A DNA stretch of 34,403 nucleotides from an uncultured Bacilli bacterium (GCA_947625535.1 CANQOR010000015.1:1-34403); one strand, 5' to 3'; shown: positions 1-8,861, counted from the stretch's first letter. Numbers and translations are program-made. The notes: generated from the sequence alone by a model not told the origin.

Positions 1-37
1 GCATTTATAATTATAAATTATTTTTAATAAAATAAAA

Positions 38-95
38 AGACTGTTTTCAAACTTTTCGTTTGTCAACAGTCTGAAAGCTGTAATTATACAGCTTT
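38..95 (-). terminator. Tandem hairpins, intrinsic terminator
   Basis: Two stems follow each other at the 3' end of the 521-aa gene. The first (74-95) is AAAGCTGTA / TACAGCTTT with a 4-nt loop and overlaps the stop codon. The second (38-72) pairs AGACTGTT with AACAGTCT and, after two mismatches, CAAAC with GTTTG. On the minus strand the second stem is followed by a T-rich run, as expected for an intrinsic terminator. Confidence 0.8.
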
Positions 96-1660
96 TATAT
101 TTGATAAAAATTAATTCTGATATTACGATTACTATCTGATAAAAGAATAGATATAAAATTATTTAACGATAATTCTAAATGGAAAGTATGATGATAATCT
201 TTATTACTATAGCAATCAAATATCATATAAGTAGTATCTGGATCATAATAGAAACCACCACTTATAATAGCATTCTTAATATATTGAATCTTAGTTTTAT
301 TAATATTAGAATCATATCTATTTTCATCTTTAGCTTCATTTAATTGTTCACGTAAATAACGAATTTCTTTAACTAAACTTTCTAATTCAGCACAATCTCT
401 TGTTAAGCCTTTACTATTCTCTTCTAGTAATTTAAGATTACTTTTAGGAATATGGCGAGCATTATGTAAACATTTATTAATACGACGATTTATAGTAACT
501 ACTTTTTTATTTAATTTAGATAGTTCACTTATAATACTTTTATATTCTGGAGTTTCATAATCAATAATAGTTGGATTTAATTTAGATAAATCTAATAAAG
601 AATAATTAAAGAAATTATGAAGATTAGATTCATCATAAATATAATTTATATAGAAATTAGCTATTGCAAAAGCATTTAAGATTTCTTCTTTACTCTTAAT
701 AGCAAAAGCTTTACGACATTTTTCTAAAGGATAATTATTCTTATAAGCATGAACTAAACCTCTTATTAATTCATATGTACGTATTAAACGACGTTTATTC
801 TTATTAGCTTCACTATTATAACATTTAAATAAATTCTTAAGATATTCAGAAATAATACAATCACAATTATCTTCATTCATTAATTTTTCTAAGTTAGACT
901 TTTCTTCTTTAGTTAAAGTAACAGAAGATTTATTAATTGATAAAGAGAATTTTTCTTTACTTAAAGTACTATTAATATCTTGAAGTTTCTTAAAGTCATA
1001 ATCTTCAATAGGTGATAAAATATCTATTAAATATTTAACATCTTGATAAGAAAGACATTTTTCATCTTTTCTATTTATTTGATATTCATATAATTTAATA
1101 TCTTTAACAAAATTATTAAAAGAGCAATCTTTAATACTTGGAATAGTTATAGTATAAAAACAATAAGACATTTTATCTTCTTTTAAATTAACATTATTAT
1201 TTAGGGAAGTTATTAAGAAAGAAGCAAATTCAACTAACCAATCAGAATCAATAACAAGACCATTATCAAATTTAATAGTGTTATTATAATTACAAACATA
1301 TTCACCATTAGCTAGTGCTGTTTTTAAATAATCAATTAAAACTTCTTCATTTTTTATAGAGGGTATTTGATTTTTAAAATAATTAATACCTTTTATTTTA
1401 TCCATATAGTATTTTAATTCTTTTTTATCTATCTTATTAAATTCTTCTTTTGTTAAACGTTCTTTATAATTCATAATTTGTAATGAAGTATATAGTAAAT
1501 CTAAAGCTATATAATCAAAATCTGAGATAAATTTTAAATTTTTACTACGATTATTTAAAATTTTTTCAATATAAACACCTAAGTGTTCATTAGACTTAGT
1601 CATATTTACAAAAGTATTTAATTTAGATATGTTTGCTATTAATGAATTTCCCCTTTTCAT
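95..1660 (-). CDS. Hypothetical protein, 521 aa
   Basis: I do not recognise this protein. It has no signal peptide or membrane segment, so it is probably cytoplasmic. It is rich in Lys, Asn, Ile and Leu. The part from about residue 370 to 450 is charged and helical and could form a coiled coil (a SELSKLNKK stretch and, further on, LESLVKEIRYLREQLNEA). The last 60 residues, with many aromatic residues (YYDPDTTYMIFDCY), look like a small beta-rich domain. The ATG start has a well placed AGGTGAGAG Shine-Dalgarno site. A TATAAT -10 lies at 1678-1683 (minus strand) with a weak TTTAAT -35 17 bp upstream. The gene is monocistronic, bounded by terminators on both sides. Base use matches its neighbours. 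Confidence 0.75.
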   Translation of the reverse strand: MKRGNSLIANISKLNTFVNMTKSNEHLGVYIEKILNNRSKNLKFISDFDYIALDLLYTSLQIMNYKERLTKEEFNKIDKKELKYYMDKIKGINYFKNQIPSIKNEEVLIDYLKTALANGEYVCNYNNTIKFDNGLVIDSDWLVEFASFLITSLNNNVNLKEDKMSYCFYTITIPSIKDCSFNNFVKDIKLYEYQINRKDEKCLSYQDVKYLIDILSPIEDYDFKKLQDINSTLSKEKFSLSINKSSVTLTKEEKSNLEKLMNEDNCDCIISEYLKNLFKCYNSEANKNKRRLIRTYELIRGLVHAYKNNYPLEKCRKAFAIKSKEEILNAFAIANFYINYIYDESNLHNFFNYSLLDLSKLNPTIIDYETPEYKSIISELSKLNKKVVTINRRINKCLHNARHIPKSNLKLLEENSKGLTRDCAELESLVKEIRYLREQLNEAKDENRYDSNINKTKIQYIKNAIISGGFYYDPDTTYMIFDCYSNKDYHHTFHLELSLNNFISILLSDSNRNIRINFYQI

Positions 1661-1695
1661 ACTCTCACCTATTATTCATTATAACATAGTAATAA

Positions 1696-1727
1696 AAAAG
1701 ATTAAATATTTTTTTATTTAATCTTTT
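1696..1727 (-). terminator. AT-only stem, terminator of the transglutaminase-like gene
   Basis: A 13-bp stem, AAAAGATTAAATA with TATTTAATCTTTT, encloses a 6-nt loop and overlaps the stop codon of the gene at 1726. On the minus strand a T run follows. The stem has only one G-C pair, so it may be weak. Confidence 0.6.
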
Positions 1728-4700
1728 ATAATCTAAGACCATGTATTTCTTCGTTAGCTAAATCATATTCGTAGATAGATGTTGTTTTATTTTTAGTAGT
1801 TGGAATACGTATTTCAACTTTATAATCATCTAAATTAAAGTTTTCATCACGTTTTTTAAAAGCTAAATCAAAGGAATCAGTTTCAACATTAACACTAGTA
1901 CGAGAACGATAGTTCATCTTAGATACTAAAGCTATTTTAGCTTTCATACTTGATAATTTTTGGAAGGTTTGTTCATCTAATTTAATTCTTAAACCATTTT
2001 TAATAGTAGTTAAAGTTAATTTATCACTATCTTCTAAGATTAAGTTATTTTGCGTATTAGTTTTAACTTTCTTGTGAGGATTTAAGTGTAGTTTTTTATT
2101 AGTTACTTCAACATAATTATATGGTGTAGAATTAGATGTTACACTAATATTTTCTAAAGGTTTTGGATTAGATAAGTTATTCTTTATTTGTCTTAATTCA
2201 TTTATTATTTCTGGAGTTAAGATTTGTAAATCTTCACTAGGTATATTAGTATTTTCATATACTAAACGATGACTTATTATAGCATTAATAGAATCAATTA
2301 AATTAAATAATAAATTAAGATGTTCTAAGTTATGAGAGTTATATAAAGATATTATTTCATTAGCTGCAACATAGATGATTTGTTTACTATAACCTAAGAA
2401 ATCAATCATTAAAGATGAATAATTAAAATCATTTATTTGTAATTCAGGATTAGTAGTTAGTGGAGTTTTAAAAGTACTTAAATAAATTAATTTTAAGTTT
2501 AAAAGATCATATTTATAATTTATGATATCTAGGATATTTCCACGAACTTTTTGTTCATTATTAATAATTGTTTCAATAGTTTGATAGTCTGTTATAGATA
2601 ACATACCTATTGATTCATAATAAGCATTAGCATTATTTACTTCAGATACTTTAGTATTAATAATATTAATTATTTCTTGATATTTAGTTATGTAGTCTTC
2701 TTTAGTTTGTGGTAAGGAAGAAGATACATAAGGATGAGTATTAAAGGTTGGTTCTTCATTAGGAGTTTCATATTGGGTTGGAATAACTTTAGGATACTTA
2801 GTATTTAATAATTCATCACTTAAGATTTGATTATGATAACTAGATACTTTATTATTAGCAAAATTAATATCTAATACATCATTAGTAAAGGTAATTGTAA
2901 CTCCACAATTAGTATTAGAAGCACTATCTATAAGAACATTAATAGCATTAGTAACAATATTATAATCATGTAAATATTCTGGTGTATTATAATATTCTTT
3001 AGGTGCTGATTTTAAACGTTGTAATTCTGGAAAACTTTCTAATTGTTGAATTTGTTGAGTTAAGATAATTAAGTAATTAAAGAGATTTTCACTTAATTCG
3101 TTATAAACTTGTTTTTGAAGTTCTTCATCAATTGTTTGAGAAATAGTAACTTTTTCTCCTATTAGTAATAAAGGATATGAATCATAGTCATTTAAGTGAT
3201 TACCGATATCATAATATAATTGATGATGAAAGAAATCTTCATATTTTAATTTTTTTAAAGAATTAATAACATATTCATACCATTTACTTAGTAATAATCG
3301 ATGTTTATTTCTAAATGATTCTAACTGATGATTGTATTCTTCTTTAGTACTAGGGTTATTTATATGATTTTCTTTTATTTTAGGAGTTATTAAACTAACT
3401 TCTTTCTCAGTATTTTTATCAAAATTTAAATTAATTAATTGTTTTGGCTTACTATCTAAGATAAGACGTTCATTTTCATGAGAAAGTCTGGCAATATCTA
3501 AAAAGTATGAGATTCTATCTTCACTATATTCAGGATGTTCTTTACGTAAGACAACTTCATAAGCTTTAAGTATTTTTTCAAGAAGAATTGGTTTACTAGT
3601 AACATTACGAGCCATTAAATCAGCTAGAGTTTCATATAATTTATTAATATCAAAATGACGATATGAAGTATTCCAATCAGCTTCATACCCCATAAGTTCT
3701 AACATTCTAGCAACATAATGAATAGGACTATAACTACTATTCCAAAATCTTTCATAAGGGCTAGCTGAATTCATTTGATTAGCTTCATAATCATTTCTAG
3801 CAACGACACAAGCTGATGGAATGTTTAACATTTCTGGTTTATCGGGTTTATAACTTAATTTTACACTATCGGTTAAAGCTAGACCAAAATAACCAAATTT
3901 AATGCCAGCATTTTTTAAATTATCCCAAGTTGGATCAAAAATACCAATATGATCTATATCATATTTATCATCTTTTATTTGACATATATTACGAGCGTGG
4001 ACATCTGTACTATATCTAAAACCTTTAATGCCAACTTTTCTTAGCATAGCTGAAAATAAAGTAGCAAAACCAACACAAACTATCGTACTTTTATCAATAA
4101 TAACATTATGTAGTATTCTATCGTTGTCAGCATCATTTTGATCATCGTTATAAGTATATTCTTCTTGTAAGAATTGATAAGCAGATATAGTAGCTTCTAA
4201 AGGTGAATAGTTATTATCTTTAACTAATTTAGCAAAACGCTCTAAAGCTTCAAGTACTTGAATATATCCTTTTAAATCAACTACGCCACTACCTTCTAAT
4301 TCTGATTCATATGTAACATGGGAACCATATGGTTCATGAGTAGTATAATCAATTAAATCTTGACAAGTATGATATAAAACATTTATATCATAAGGATATT
4401 TACTTAAGGTATTAAAAGAAGAACTATTATCTTTTAAAGGATTACCTAATATATTAATTTTAGCTTTATTACTTAAACCTGCTTGAGATAATTTAGATAT
4501 TACTTCATTATATTCTTCAATATTATAAAAACGAAGATTAATAGTAACTTCCCAATCAGGATGGATAGTACTATCACTTAATTCATTTAAAGTAATAAAT
4601 TCTTTTAAGTCTTCTAAAGAAGGGTTTGTATCAATAAAGAAATTAAATGATGATGAATTAGAAATAGAAGATGGTTCAGATACAGTTGTTGGATATTTAG

Positions 4701-5178
4701 TATTAACAACATTAGGAGCAGAAAAACCAGGATTATCAACATGAACATATGGAAAATCAGCGATTAATTGGTAATCTTCTTCAGTTAAATAATAATCTTT
4801 ACCAATAATACGAAGAATAGAATGAGTTTTTTGACATTTATTTTTTAAGATATTCATTAAAGTGGCATCTTTTAATAAACGGTAATCAACTGATAAAGTA
4901 CGATCAATTGAACTTTGTTCAATAGCTCTATATTTAAGATCAGTAATATAATCATCTAATTCATGTACATTATACTTGGTAAAATCAATAGATATAACAC
5001 GAGCACCAGTTTCAGACGTCAAATCATATCTAACATTCCCTACTACTTCAAAGCCATCTAAGTTATCAGTATTATCTAAAGTAAGAGAATCTAAAATAGG
5101 TGTAACACCAAAATAAGATAAATCACTATAGTATAAATCATATTGTTTTTTTATATTTTCTATTACTTGTGGATCCAT
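1726..5178 (-). CDS. Large transglutaminase-like domain protein, 1150 aa
   Basis: The protein carries a transglutaminase-like (papain-fold) core. Counting from the upstream GTG, as for all residues here, the triad candidates are Cys371 (IVCVGFATLFSAMLRKVGI), His397 (VHARN) and Asp418 (FDPTWD), in the usual order and spacing of the family. The roughly 300 residues before the core and 730 after it match nothing I know. The distal part is helical and charged, with a lysine-rich stretch near the end. There is no signal peptide or membrane helix, which is unusual because many bacterial proteins of this fold act outside the cell or are membrane-bound. Start choice: a GTG at 5187 is part of the Shine-Dalgarno AAGGGTG, so the ATG at 5178 is used. 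That puts the start 1 nt after the TGA of the DUF523 gene, so the two are probably translationally coupled. Substrate unknown; it could be a protease, transglutaminase or peptide amidase. Confidence 0.8.
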   Translation of the reverse strand: MDPQVIENIKKQYDLYYSDLSYFGVTPILDSLTLDNTDNLDGFEVVGNVRYDLTSETGARVISIDFTKYNVHELDDYITDLKYRAIEQSSIDRTLSVDYRLLKDATLMNILKNKCQKTHSILRIIGKDYYLTEEDYQLIADFPYVHVDNPGFSAPNVVNTKYPTTVSEPSSISNSSSFNFFIDTNPSLEDLKEFITLNELSDSTIHPDWEVTINLRFYNIEEYNEVISKLSQAGLSNKAKINILGNPLKDNSSSFNTLSKYPYDINVLYHTCQDLIDYTTHEPYGSHVTYESELEGSGVVDLKGYIQVLEALERFAKLVKDNNYSPLEATISAYQFLQEEYTYNDDQNDADNDRILHNVIIDKSTIVCVGFATLFSAMLRKVGIKGFRYSTDVHARNICQIKDDKYDIDHIGIFDPTWDNLKNAGIKFGYFGLALTDSVKLSYKPDKPEMLNIPSACVVARNDYEANQMNSASPYERFWNSSYSPIHYVARMLELMGYEADWNTSYRHFDINKLYETLADLMARNVTSKPILLEKILKAYEVVLRKEHPEYSEDRISYFLDIARLSHENERLILDSKPKQLINLNFDKNTEKEVSLITPKIKENHINNPSTKEEYNHQLESFRNKHRLLLSKWYEYVINSLKKLKYEDFFHHQLYYDIGNHLNDYDSYPLLLIGEKVTISQTIDEELQKQVYNELSENLFNYLIILTQQIQQLESFPELQRLKSAPKEYYNTPEYLHDYNIVTNAINVLIDSASNTNCGVTITFTNDVLDINFANNKVSSYHNQILSDELLNTKYPKVIPTQYETPNEEPTFNTHPYVSSSLPQTKEDYITKYQEIINIINTKVSEVNNANAYYESIGMLSITDYQTIETIINNEQKVRGNILDIINYKYDLLNLKLIYLSTFKTPLTTNPELQINDFNYSSLMIDFLGYSKQIIYVAANEIISLYNSHNLEHLNLLFNLIDSINAIISHRLVYENTNIPSEDLQILTPEIINELRQIKNNLSNPKPLENISVTSNSTPYNYVEVTNKKLHLNPHKKVKTNTQNNLILEDSDKLTLTTIKNGLRIKLDEQTFQKLSSMKAKIALVSKMNYRSRTSVNVETDSFDLAFKKRDENFNLDDYKVEIRIPTTKNKTTSIYEYDLANEEIHGLRL

Positions 5179-5179
5179 A

Positions 5180-5617
5180 TCAATCACCCTTTTTTATAAT
5201 ATCATTTTCGTTAAGAACTATTATACCATTTTCTTTTAGTAATTTAGCAGTAATTCCATCACCACTAATTAAAGTACTAGTAAATGTGCCATCATATATT
5301 TTACCAGAACCGCATGATGGACTTTTAGCTTTTAAAAGAGCTTTTTTAATATTTAATCTTTGGCATAATGCTAAAGCTTCTTTAGCTCCTCTTTGATAGT
5401 TTTCAGTTACATCAATTCCTTTTTTATTCATAACTTTATCATTAATTATTTCTGAAGGTTCACGTGGGGTTTGTAAACCTCCTACTATTTCAGGACAAAA
5501 AGGAATTAATTCTTTATCTTTTAATTTATTTAATAAATCTTCTTTATAATTATTTTGACCATTATATTTACAATTTACTCCTAATAAACAAGCACTAATT
5601 AATATTTTTTCTTTCAT
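5180..5617 (-). CDS. DUF523 family protein, TudS-like thiouracil desulfurase
   Basis: This 145-aa protein is a full-length DUF523 (YbbK) member. Characterised relatives (TudS) are [4Fe-4S] enzymes that remove sulfur from 2-thiouracil, using a cluster held by three cysteines. The matching cysteines here are Cys10 (ISACLLG), Cys41 (FCPE, with Glu43 close by) and Cys102 (SPSCGSGKIYDG). The GIDVTENYQRGA segment is also typical. The start has a strong AAGGAG site. It is the first gene of a two-gene unit with the large transglutaminase-like protein, whose ATG begins 1 nt after this TGA stop. Family assignment is firm; the actual substrate in this organism is inferred. Confidence 0.9.
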   Translation of the reverse strand: MKEKILISACLLGVNCKYNGQNNYKEDLLNKLKDKELIPFCPEIVGGLQTPREPSEIINDKVMNKKGIDVTENYQRGAKEALALCQRLNIKKALLKAKSPSCGSGKIYDGTFTSTLISGDGITAKLLKENGIIVLNENDIIKKGD

Positions 5618-5636
5618 AATGGACTCCTTATATACA

Positions 5637-5658
5637 AAAAGTGCCTTTAAGCACTTTT
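5637..5658 (-). terminator. Intrinsic terminator after the 153-aa membrane protein gene
   Basis: AAAAGTGC pairs with GCACTTTT across a 6-nt loop. The stem overlaps the 3' end of the gene at 5657, and on the minus strand a TTTTTG run follows. It separates that gene from the DUF523 gene. Confidence 0.8.
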
Positions 5659-6118
5659 ATAATCTAATTTCTCTTTTAATTATTTTAATAATAATACAAA
5701 ATAAAACATAGTATAATAATACCCATATAACAATAGATAAAGCTAAAATGAAATACATAGATTTATTTATACATAATATTACATCTAGAATCATAATAGA
5801 TGATAATAAAGTAATAAAGATACCAATTAAGACATATTTAAATAAACGATTTAAATTGTCTAAACTATTATATATTTTATTATTTATTTCATCGTTATCA
5901 TTACGACCAAATACTAATGATATAAAGGTTAAGATAATTTTAATAAAATTAACAATTAATAGACTAAGTAATAAAAAGAAGACAGGAATAGTAATAAATA
6001 AGTAATAAGGATTTAAACGTAAGAAGGTACTATATATTAAGAAACATCCAACTAAATAAAGAGATGTACATACTATATAAATAGTTAAACTTAAAATACG
6101 ATGTCTTTCTAATTCCAT
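5657..6118 (-). CDS. Small four-helix membrane protein, unknown
   Basis: The 153 residues contain four strong hydrophobic segments at about 10-30, 38-64, 92-115 and 121-145. A polar, Asn/Asp-rich loop lies between the second and third (residues ~70-90) and basic residues sit at the C-terminus (KIIKREIRL). No conserved functional motif is visible. The ATG has a GGGTGAT Shine-Dalgarno site. Its own terminator follows it, so it is probably transcribed alone. It could be an accessory or stress membrane protein, but nothing in the sequence decides this. Confidence 0.65.
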   Translation of the reverse strand: MELERHRILSLTIYIVCTSLYLVGCFLIYSTFLRLNPYYLFITIPVFFLLLSLLIVNFIKIILTFISLVFGRNDNDEINNKIYNSLDNLNRLFKYVLIGIFITLLSSIMILDVILCINKSMYFILALSIVIWVLLYYVLFCIIIKIIKREIRL

Positions 6119-6164
6119 ATTATCACCCGTTTATTTTTATTCTATTTTTATTATAACATATTTT

Positions 6165-6620
6165 TTATAAATGTTTTATTAATGATTCATATAAAATATC
6201 AACTATATAATTAGATGGTTCTAGTTCATATTCTTTTATTAATTCTTCAATAATATTATCGTGATATGTTTTACCTAAGTATTTAAAGATAGATTCTTTT
6301 TTATTATTTAAATCAACTAGATAGTTTTCAGTATATAAGTTATCAATTATTAAAAGTGGTAAACCATTCGTCCATTCTTTAAAAGAATCTAAAATTTCTT
6401 TGGTACTATCTTTATATGTAAAGGAATCTTTATCATAAGAGATTAATTCTTTAAAATCAGGGAAAGCAATTAAGTTTTCATTTAAGCGATAATCAAATCT
6501 TTCTATTAAGTTAAGACCTTGAAGTTTTAAAGCTGATAGTTGGATAATATCGCCTTTTTCTTTAGTAATAGCTGTAGGAATTAATTCTAAAATAATATAT
6601 TCATCTTTTAATAGATTCAT
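6165..6620 (-). CDS. Degenerate DnaQ/RNase T-like exonuclease-fold protein
   Basis: The 151 residues follow the pattern of a DEDD (DnaQ-like) 3'-5' exonuclease: an opening strand (YIILELIPTAI), then a beta hairpin (DIIQLSALKLQGLNLIERFDYRL), a helix and a strand before the NLYTENYL segment. In active members the opening strand reads hD-x-E-T-T. Here it reads LELIPT, so the second catalytic acid is missing and the first is Glu instead of Asp. If the fold call is right, the protein is probably catalytically dead and may act by binding nucleic acid or protein. It starts 6 nt downstream of the NagZ-like gene and is probably cotranscribed with it. The fold assignment is inference from the motif pattern. 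Confidence 0.5.
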   Translation of the reverse strand: MNLLKDEYIILELIPTAITKEKGDIIQLSALKLQGLNLIERFDYRLNENLIAFPDFKELISYDKDSFTYKDSTKEILDSFKEWTNGLPLLIIDNLYTENYLVDLNNKKESIFKYLGKTYHDNIIEELIKEYELEPSNYIVDILYESLIKHL

Positions 6621-6625
6621 TTTAT

Positions 6626-7798
6626 TTACTCCTTTTCAATAATGTTATAAGCTAGTTTCCAAGCAATTATTTTTTTTACGGAAGTATTAATTCGTTCTTC
6701 ACTTATTTGACCATTTTTAACGGCATTTAATAGTTCTTCGTAATGTTTATTGTAATCACCTGTTATAATAACATCTACGCCAGCATTAATAGCTAAAGAA
6801 GGAATGTTTTGATATTCTTTTAAAGCATCCATATTAACATCATCAGTAATAATTAAGCCAGTATAATTTAAATCGTCTTTTAAAATAGATATTACTTTTT
6901 TAGATAAACTAGCAGGATAATCTTTATCTACAGATGTTATGGTATTATGAGAAACTAAGATATATGGGGTTTTAGAATTAATACCACTAATAAATGGGAG
7001 GAAGTCTTTAGTTTGGAATTCTTCTAAAGAACGTTTATCTACAGAGATACCTGTATGAGTATCAGCATTATTACCGTAACCAGGGAAATGTTTTAAGCAA
7101 CTAGATAGATTATTTTGGTAGTAAAGTTCGGTTATTTTAGAAATATATGTTGCTGTATCTTCAGGACTTAAACCGATACTACGATCATAAATAAAATCAT
7201 TTTTACTAGTAGATATATCAGCTACAGGAGCTAAATTAAGATTGATATGAGCTTTTTTAAGCATATCGATTTTTTCTTGTTCTGTTTTTAATACGAGGTC
7301 CATACCACCTTTGGTATATAATTCACGAGGAGATAAAAATTTTGTATCTCTAAAACCAGGTTTAGAACTAAGACGTGTTACAGTTCCTCCCTCTTCATCA
7401 ACAGCTAAAGTATATTTTATTTGGGCTTTACTTTGTAACTCATTTATTTTTTTAGTAATTGAAGTGTAATCTTCATTTTTAAAGTAGCTACCAAATAAAA
7501 CATAACCACCTAAGTATGAAGGATTATTTATTTTATAACCTTCACTGTATTTAGCTAAGAAAATTTCAGATACTTTTTGTTCTAAAGTCATATCTTCCAT
7601 TATTTTTAGAGCATCATCATAATAGGCATCAAAAAGTTCTTTTTTTTCTTCTGGTTCATTATTAGGAGTCATGTTATTTGTGTCACTATTTTTATTATTA
7701 TTTAGTGTTTCTTTTTTGAATACTTTAGGGACAACAAAGAAACTAAGAATTAATACGATAATTATTAAAATAAGTAAAATTTTTCGATTGTTTTTCAT
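6626..7798 (-). CDS. nagZ: Membrane-anchored GH3 beta-N-acetylglucosaminidase (NagZ-like)
   Basis: Glycoside hydrolase family 3 members of the NagZ type remove terminal GlcNAc from peptidoglycan fragments. The 390-aa protein has an N-terminal membrane anchor (about residues 6-24), a polar Asn-rich linker (32-52), then the GH3 TIM barrel. Visible motifs are DEEGG (134-138), KHFPG (236-240) with Asp246-Thr-His248 of the NagZ His/Asp dyad loop, and ITDD (317-320), whose first Asp (319) is the expected nucleophile. There is no C-terminal GH3 domain, as in single-domain NagZ. The anchor places the enzyme on the outer face of the membrane, consistent with wall recycling in Gram-positives. The degenerate DnaQ-like gene follows after 6 nt. 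Confidence 0.92.
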   Translation of the reverse strand: MKNNRKILLILIIIVLILSFFVVPKVFKKETLNNNKNSDTNNMTPNNEPEEKKELFDAYYDDALKIMEDMTLEQKVSEIFLAKYSEGYKINNPSYLGGYVLFGSYFKNEDYTSITKKINELQSKAQIKYTLAVDEEGGTVTRLSSKPGFRDTKFLSPRELYTKGGMDLVLKTEQEKIDMLKKAHINLNLAPVADISTSKNDFIYDRSIGLSPEDTATYISKITELYYQNNLSSCLKHFPGYGNNADTHTGISVDKRSLEEFQTKDFLPFISGINSKTPYILVSHNTITSVDKDYPASLSKKVISILKDDLNYTGLIITDDVNMDALKEYQNIPSLAINAGVDVIITGDYNKHYEELLNAVKNGQISEERINTSVKKIIAWKLAYNIIEKE

Positions 7799-7857
7799 CT
7801 TTCATCACAAGTATATTGTATAACATTTTTTTTAATTATTAAATCTCTTTTTTTACA

Positions 7858-7886
7858 AAAAAAGTATCCTTAACGGATACTTTTTT
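7858..7886. terminator. Bidirectional-type hairpin
   Basis: A perfect 12-bp stem, AAAAAAGTATCC with GGATACTTTTTT, has a 5-nt loop. T runs occur on both strands. In its position upstream of nagZ it most likely ends the minus-strand transcript coming from the secreted protein gene at 8036. Confidence 0.75.
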
Positions 7887-7943
7887 ATAAGTTTAATAAC
7901 ATAATTTAGACATAATATAATAACTAAGTATTAAGATACCCTT

Positions 7944-7990
7944 TTCTTAATTTTTATATTTTTTGGTGAAGATATGAAAAAAATTAAGAA
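7944..7990. repeat. Inverted repeat in the 8.0-kb intergenic region
   Basis: Two perfect 12-nt arms, TTCTTAATTTTT (7944-7955) and its complement (7979-7990), are 23 nt apart. The 237-nt gap between nagZ and the secreted protein gene holds only this repeat, the 7858 hairpin and a doubtful 16-codon reading frame at 7974. The repeat could fold in the 3' untranslated part of the secreted protein mRNA. Confidence 0.35.
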
Positions 7991-8035
7991 TTCAAGTTCT
8001 CTTAATATTTTAGAAATTATGTGAACTTTTATTTT

Positions 8036-8770
8036 TTACCATGTACCTGAATAAACAGCTGATATAGCTGGCATGTCATCGAAGTAATCTTCAGCTTCAT
8101 CATCTAGGTATATGCCACCAATATTGGTGTAGAATTTTTTGGCTATACTCATTGGTACTGTTTTTACAGCGTGGGCATAGTCAGCAGTTGCTACTTGTTC
8201 TGTTATTGTTTGATTTGGATTAACTTTAACAACATCGCCATAGATATAAGCACTTAAAGTTATATCTGTATCTGTTGGCATCATAAATATTGCAGCTGTT
8301 CCAGTACTAGAAGCAACACGAGTATGTGCTGAATTAGTAATACACTTACCATCGCTATAGCAACGTTTACAACCAAAGACATATGTGCCATCCATATCTA
8401 CATACGGAGTATGACCTATAGCGATAATATCGTTACTACGAACTTTTGGAAGTTTTTTCCACGTTAAATCTGTCTTATATTGATAATGACTAGATACTTT
8501 AACAATCTGGGCTTCAATTCTTTTGTACTCGGTGTTAACAGCTGGAATTTCTTCAATATTAGGATCTACAGCATTATATTCTTCTTCAGATATTTCAGTT
8601 GTAAATGATGTAACTTCAGGATTTACATTATATGTAACTGGAGAAACATTAATTACAGTAACAGTACGATAATATTTTACTGTACGTGCAACAACCTCAC
8701 CTTCAGAAGAAGCAAAAACACAACAAGGTAGCAATAAAATTATCAATAAGATAATTTTTTTAAACTTCAA
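8036..8770 (-). CDS. Secreted protein of unknown function, TTG start
   Basis: The 244-aa protein has a clear signal peptide (MKFKKIILLIILLLPCCVFA, likely cleaved before SSEGE) and no other membrane segment, so it is exported. The mature part is beta-rich. A cysteine cluster C134-x2-C137-x5-C143 (GCKRCYSDGKC) could form a disulfide or bind a metal; no known family is recognised. The start is TTG, chosen because an excellent AAAGGAGG site lies 6 nt upstream and the signal peptide begins there. The promoter region between this gene and the XRE gene upstream contains two 11-bp direct repeats (8829-8860) and a TATGAT -10 at 8800-8805. This suggests regulated expression, possibly by that XRE protein. 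Confidence 0.75.
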   Translation of the reverse strand: MKFKKIILLIILLLPCCVFASSEGEVVARTVKYYRTVTVINVSPVTYNVNPEVTSFTTEISEEEYNAVDPNIEEIPAVNTEYKRIEAQIVKVSSHYQYKTDLTWKKLPKVRSNDIIAIGHTPYVDMDGTYVFGCKRCYSDGKCITNSAHTRVASSTGTAAIFMMPTDTDITLSAYIYGDVVKVNPNQTITEQVATADYAHAVKTVPMSIAKKFYTNIGGIYLDDEAEDYFDDMPAISAVYSGTW

Positions 8771-8799
8771 TTTTGTCCTCCTTTCTACTTTTCCATACT

Positions 8800-8860
8800 A
8801 TCATAAAGTGTCGAAAAAACACTATCGCTATTTTGACGAATTGGGTAGTTATTTTGACGA
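8800..8860 (-). promoter_or_regulatory. Promoter region with two 11-bp direct repeats
   Basis: On the minus strand TCGTCAAAATA occurs twice (8850-8860 and 8829-8839), 21 bp start to start, so both copies face the same side of the helix. The second copy ends where a -35 box would lie for the TATGAT -10 at 8800-8805, and the region has no good -35 (GCGATA). This is the layout of a promoter that needs an activator bound next to the -35. The repeats begin one base after the stop of the XRE regulator gene. Confidence 0.55.
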
Positions 8861-8861
8861 T

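Noticed and set aside
5169..5396. Plus-strand frame over the DUF523 gene
   Set aside because: Antisense shadow of a well-supported family member.
7974..8024. A 16-codon reading frame (plus strand) with a GGTGAAG site
   Set aside because: It lies in an AT-rich intergenic region on one arm of an inverted repeat. It lacks a promoter of note and its peptide (MKKIKNSSSLNILEIM) shows no sign of selection.
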